Assembly (NCBI RefSeq): GCF_037975245.1
Contig: NC_092573.1
Coordinates: 5,767,501 to 5,831,500 of the forward strand
Source of the DNA: Apostichopus japonicus
Taxonomy: Eukaryota; Echinodermata; Holothuroidea; Aspidochirotida; Stichopodidae
Direction: 5' to 3'
Length of the DNA: 64,000 bases
Shown here: positions 60,301 through 64,000 of the stretch, in pieces
How positions within the stretch are numbered: position 1 is the first letter of the stretch
Layout of the letters: each line of letters starts with the position of its first letter
The notes under the pieces: model-generated
The model's input: only the letters and a program-made list of their open reading frames with translations
The model's database searches: none
What the model was told of the DNA's origin: nothing
Made by a program: the position numbers and the translations under genes

Positions 60301-62954
60301 CTCCAAAATGTGCTTCAATCACTAATAATCGTTGTCTAAGGTAGGAAACAGGAAACAGTGAGAGAAATTATACTTCCTCAAATGCTGTTAATAGACTTGC
60401 TTTAAACGAAAATTGCGACATGTTTATTGCATAGGCGGAGACTACTCTTAAATTGTATTATATAGTAGTAGCAAAGGCCGGAAGATATTCATTAAAATCA
60501 AACAGCTAATTACTTTGTGAGAATTATTACGAAAAGACGTTACAAAATTAATGGATATTTTAAAGTAAAAAAGGTAATCATAGCCTAAGAAACTAATATA
60601 AGAAGAAGTTTTCTTTTATTAGCAGGCTAGCGGTGTGTGTGACGCATTATTGGCAAGGAAAACATAAAATAGAATAGTAGGCCTACTTATTTCATGCTCA
60701 AAAAAAAAAATAAAGAGATCAATATTGTATATTTCCAAATATAAATCAATCGACGAATTTCTCACTTAGTCAAGAAGAGATTGTCTAACCAATATATTGG
60801 CACGCAATAGAACAGACTAGTTAAATATAAAGAGCAACTTGTTTCATGAAAGAAATGGTTTAAGAACTCTGAAATTCAAAGTTAGAAGGAAACATCCTTG
60901 GTCTGATGTCAGGTCGGTTTCTCAGCAGGTAAAGATGTGTTCGAGAGAAAAAAAAATGAACTTACCCTGCTGCAAGCAGCATTCCGTCGAAAGAAGCCAA
61001 CATGAGATTGGAATTAAAATAGAAATGAGCAGAATATGATGCGACGACATGATCTTCGTTCTCTGGACTGGTCTGCAAACAGGATCACCAATAGGATCAA
61101 AAGTGAGAAATCAAGAAACTGGTCGGGGCTTTTTATCTTATTTTCGCCAGGATGTTTTAGACTATTTTGGGGTATTTGTGTGTTTTTATAGAGGTACCGT
61201 ATACGTAGGCGCCTTGGCCAGGGTCTCTATAAATATAAGAAATATCGGGTTTGTTTTTTTGAATATGTGCATAACAATCTGTCATATGTGTTTAGTCATT
61301 TTGTATTGTTTTCTAAGCTTCACAGAATCCTGGAGCTAGCTTTTTTGACTCAGATGGGAACTATAAAAACGATAAATAAGCAAAATAAATATAAAAATCT
61401 GCATCTCCTTCACTGAGAGCGCCCTCCCTTCCTTCACTACTGCATGATCATTTTGGCGCGTAATGAAGAGCACGTGACAGTTGAAGATCTGATTTCAACT
61501 ATAACCTCCACAGTGTAAAACGATTTACGTCTTTTGAACAAGTATTTTATAAAAGCCCTTCAGGCTGTCTATAAACTGAAAACTGAAACTTCAAGAAAGT
61601 GATTTTCATTCCTTAATAATATGATACAATTCTAATACACTCCTTGTATTTGTAACCAGTTTCACTCCCCTTCAAGTAATGGATTATTTCCATAAATACC
61701 CTGCCAAGTATTTCGTTCTGTTACGCAAACTGATTCGATTCGTTCGCTTAGCGTATTATATATAAACATGTATATACAAACATTGGAAAACAGTAGACAG
61801 TCGGTATCAACCATGCACCCTGTACGTGGTTAAATTTCACATGTCTTCAGGAAACATAAATACAAAACATTACACAGCTCCATAAACCATGCCATTTTTC
61901 AGGAGCATGAGATACCGTCAAAATAAGTATGAGAAAGTATTCTACTATATAGAGTAAGTATACATATAGTGCAGTAACGAAATCTCTACCGTGCGTTAAT
62001 TTACAACATTACTTTGATAAACAGCAAGATACCATATTTTGTGCAAATTAGGATAACATTTATCAACGCACTCTTCGATTTTACCATTTTACCAAATTTC
62101 AGTTAATATCAACTCACCTTATCATCAATTCTTAAAATGTTCTTTCCTTCATAGTTTTTTCTTGAGGGGGTGGAAGGGTGAAGGGGGGGGGGGAGGTTTC
62201 CGTGTTATGTGTTCAGCACTAGAGGAACCGAACCTGCAACTGAGTTGCCTGATCAGATGTGAGTGGGGATTTGATAATGCTACAATCTTTAATTTTACAA
62301 CAATATCTTCGTCACTATAGACTAATCACAATGTGATCTCCTTGACAGGGTTGTAAGTAATTACCATAATTTCCAATAATGTACTCAGCCTGGTCACGTC
62401 TTTGTTTGTCGCAGAGCTTGTTACAGCGCGAAACTATGAATAGGGCGGATTGGAGCACTGGTTTACCGGCTCGGAACTGGTGCACCGCTTGGTCTGAGCC
62501 ACAGATTCCTCTTGGTTGCTAAAGGTTTTTTTTTTAATCTTGAAACTTCTGAGAACATGATTTAACTGCATGGCTAACACTGCAAAAATGTCAGGCGAAG
62601 TCAAGATGACATTAAGTATATATATATCTTAATGGTATTAAACACATGTAATCTGCAAATGACATGAACCGTATTTGACTATCGGTTTTTTTTTTGTGGC
62701 AAAATTTCCAAACATATTTCAATACATTATGTCATAATAATGTATTATACATGTGACGTCTGGTTATTTTTTTTTTGGAGGGGGGGTTGAGGTGGGGGGG
62801 GGTTGTTTCTCTAGTTCGGTGTAAGATGCTATCCAGACGTAAATAAGACGTACTACCTATATACTCTTACTCTCACCTACCTATATGCTCTTACTCTCAC
62901 TGACCCCACCCGAACCGAATTGTACAGTTGCTTATAATAGCGTTTTCGACTTGA
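57330..62954. other. No gene seen
   Basis: About 5.6 kb, AT-rich. ORFs up to 151 codons (57319-57774 minus) have no recognised domain or splice context. It includes a G-rich run at 58730-58752, a G-rich run with several G-tracts at 62165-62200, and another at 62778-62805. Confidence 0.55.
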
Positions 62955-63229
62955 ATATATTGCGCATTTATATGCATCTGTGTTATAACATGATAACACG
63001 TGTTATGCTAGAGGCACATTTTATTGCGGCCTGTGTTAAAAAAATATATAAAAAAATATATATATATAAAATATAAAAATAAAAAAAAATAAAAAAATAA
63101 AAAAAGATATATATATAATACCACTACGATTACTGTATTGTATCTTTAACATATCTAGCTCTCGCATGCTCCCAAAACATAACACGTGTTAGTGTGTTAT
63201 AACACCCTGGCATATAAATGCATAATATG
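62955..63229. mobile_element. ~275-bp inverted-repeat element (possible MITE)
   Basis: Arms at about 62955-63007 and 63176-63229 are imperfect reverse complements sharing GCATTTATATGC, GTGTTATAACA and AACACGTGTTATG. They enclose an A/T-rich centre (63040-63119). Each arm contains a perfect CACGTG palindrome (ATAACACGTGTTAT at 62992-63005). No coding sequence. A target duplication was not established. Confidence 0.6.
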
Positions 63230-64000
63230 CTACACGTTAAGAACAAATATAAGCTCACACCTTTTCGACTTGGGTGATGACCCAAGATGTGTTTCTCTTT
63301 GGTTATGCTTTTACGAATAAACTGGGTTTTGATTTGTTGCTGAAATTTTGTACTCTTGTTAAATTTGACATTATCAATTACAATTGTTATAGCACGCTAT
63401 GGAATATTACAACATGTTTTCAAGAACATTCGTACTGTAATTGTTTCATTAATTGTTTAGCCAGAAGTTAACCATGCAAAGATATTATGTTAGTGTATTA
63501 ATACAATGAGATTTACAAAGAAACATTTAAATACACTGCCTGGCACCTACATAGTTAACGTAACTACAAATTAATAACTTCATTAACTTGAATGATTATG
63601 TAATCCAGTTTGACTCTTACACAGAGGTTTGAGAAATTTAGTAGCCATTGGGAAGCTGATACGTGTTGTTGCTTCCTGGTATAACATTGTAGCATAGTTC
63701 GAAAGTCTATACAATGTAGCTATTATGGAATCCATGTTTATAACGCAATTGGAAGACTTTTTGGGTTTCAGTTTTCCTAACAGAAAATTGTTTATTTCTA
63801 GTCATAATTTTAGTCGCTATTATTTCGAACTTCAATAAATGTATCACATGCACAAACTTTCAACAGAAATAATACTCTTTTGTCAGTGTAATTGTAATTG
63901 TTGTCATCTATTGTTAAGCATCATTATTTTTGTATGTGTATTCTTTTCTTACTGTTGACTGGTATGATGTATGTTTTAATTAACTTATTTTGAGCATCTT
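63230..64000. other. No gene seen
   Basis: AT-rich sequence to the window end without a supported feature. Confidence 0.55.

Overview
The window looks like animal nuclear DNA. It is AT-rich and gene-poor, has split genes with GT-AG introns in conserved phase, and is loaded with LINE retrotransposons, DNA-transposon relics, microsatellites and long G-runs. The gene content (an SLC16-type monocarboxylate transporter and a fibronectin-III receptor-like gene) and the repeat style suggest a marine invertebrate deuterostome, perhaps an echinoderm. That assignment is an inference and is weak.

Layout. (1) 1-12,935: four blocks of a pure (TATTA)n pentanucleotide satellite separated by three L1/Tx1-like LINEs (A, B, C). 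All three lie on the minus strand, differ in sequence, and are bounded on both sides directly by TATTA repeats. A has intact ORF1 and ORF2. B has a nearly whole ORF2 with three single-base homopolymer frameshifts and no ORF1. C is 5'-truncated inside the reverse transcriptase. This looks like a LINE lineage that uses a (TATTA)n microsatellite as its target and is the most interesting signal in the window. (2) 12,936-23,204: no recognisable gene; a 29-bp minisatellite, a hAT-like short element, a ~218-bp tandem duplication and an (AT)n tract. (3) 23,205-45,645: a large inverted duplication. Each arm carries a complete four-exon monocarboxylate-transporter-like gene, head to head, 10 kb apart. 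The left arm is longer only because it received two insertions: a 2.47-kb foldback element with a 4-bp target duplication and a 1.1-kb element. Both empty sites are preserved in the right arm. The spacer (31,313-41,031) holds a decayed RTE-like retrotransposon, a rearranged piece of an L1/Tx1-like LINE and a dead THAP/DDE transposase. (4) 45,646-52,723: simple repeats and a minus-strand gene fragment of three exons (one clear FN3 domain, two cysteine-containing extracellular-type modules). (5) 52,960-57,329: a degenerate array with recurring TGACGTCA sites interrupted by a retrotransposon 3' end, then a 638-bp tandem duplication. Only the first copy of that duplication carries a 190-bp hAT-like MITE with an 8-bp target duplication. 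(6) 57,330-64,000: AT-rich sequence with no gene I can support, and one ~275-bp inverted-repeat structure.

The host genes appear to be the two transporter copies and the FN3 gene. Nearly everything else is mobile or repetitive DNA. Exon boundaries were chosen by hand from splice sites, frame and phase. Clade names for mobile elements rest on recognised motifs, not on database searches.
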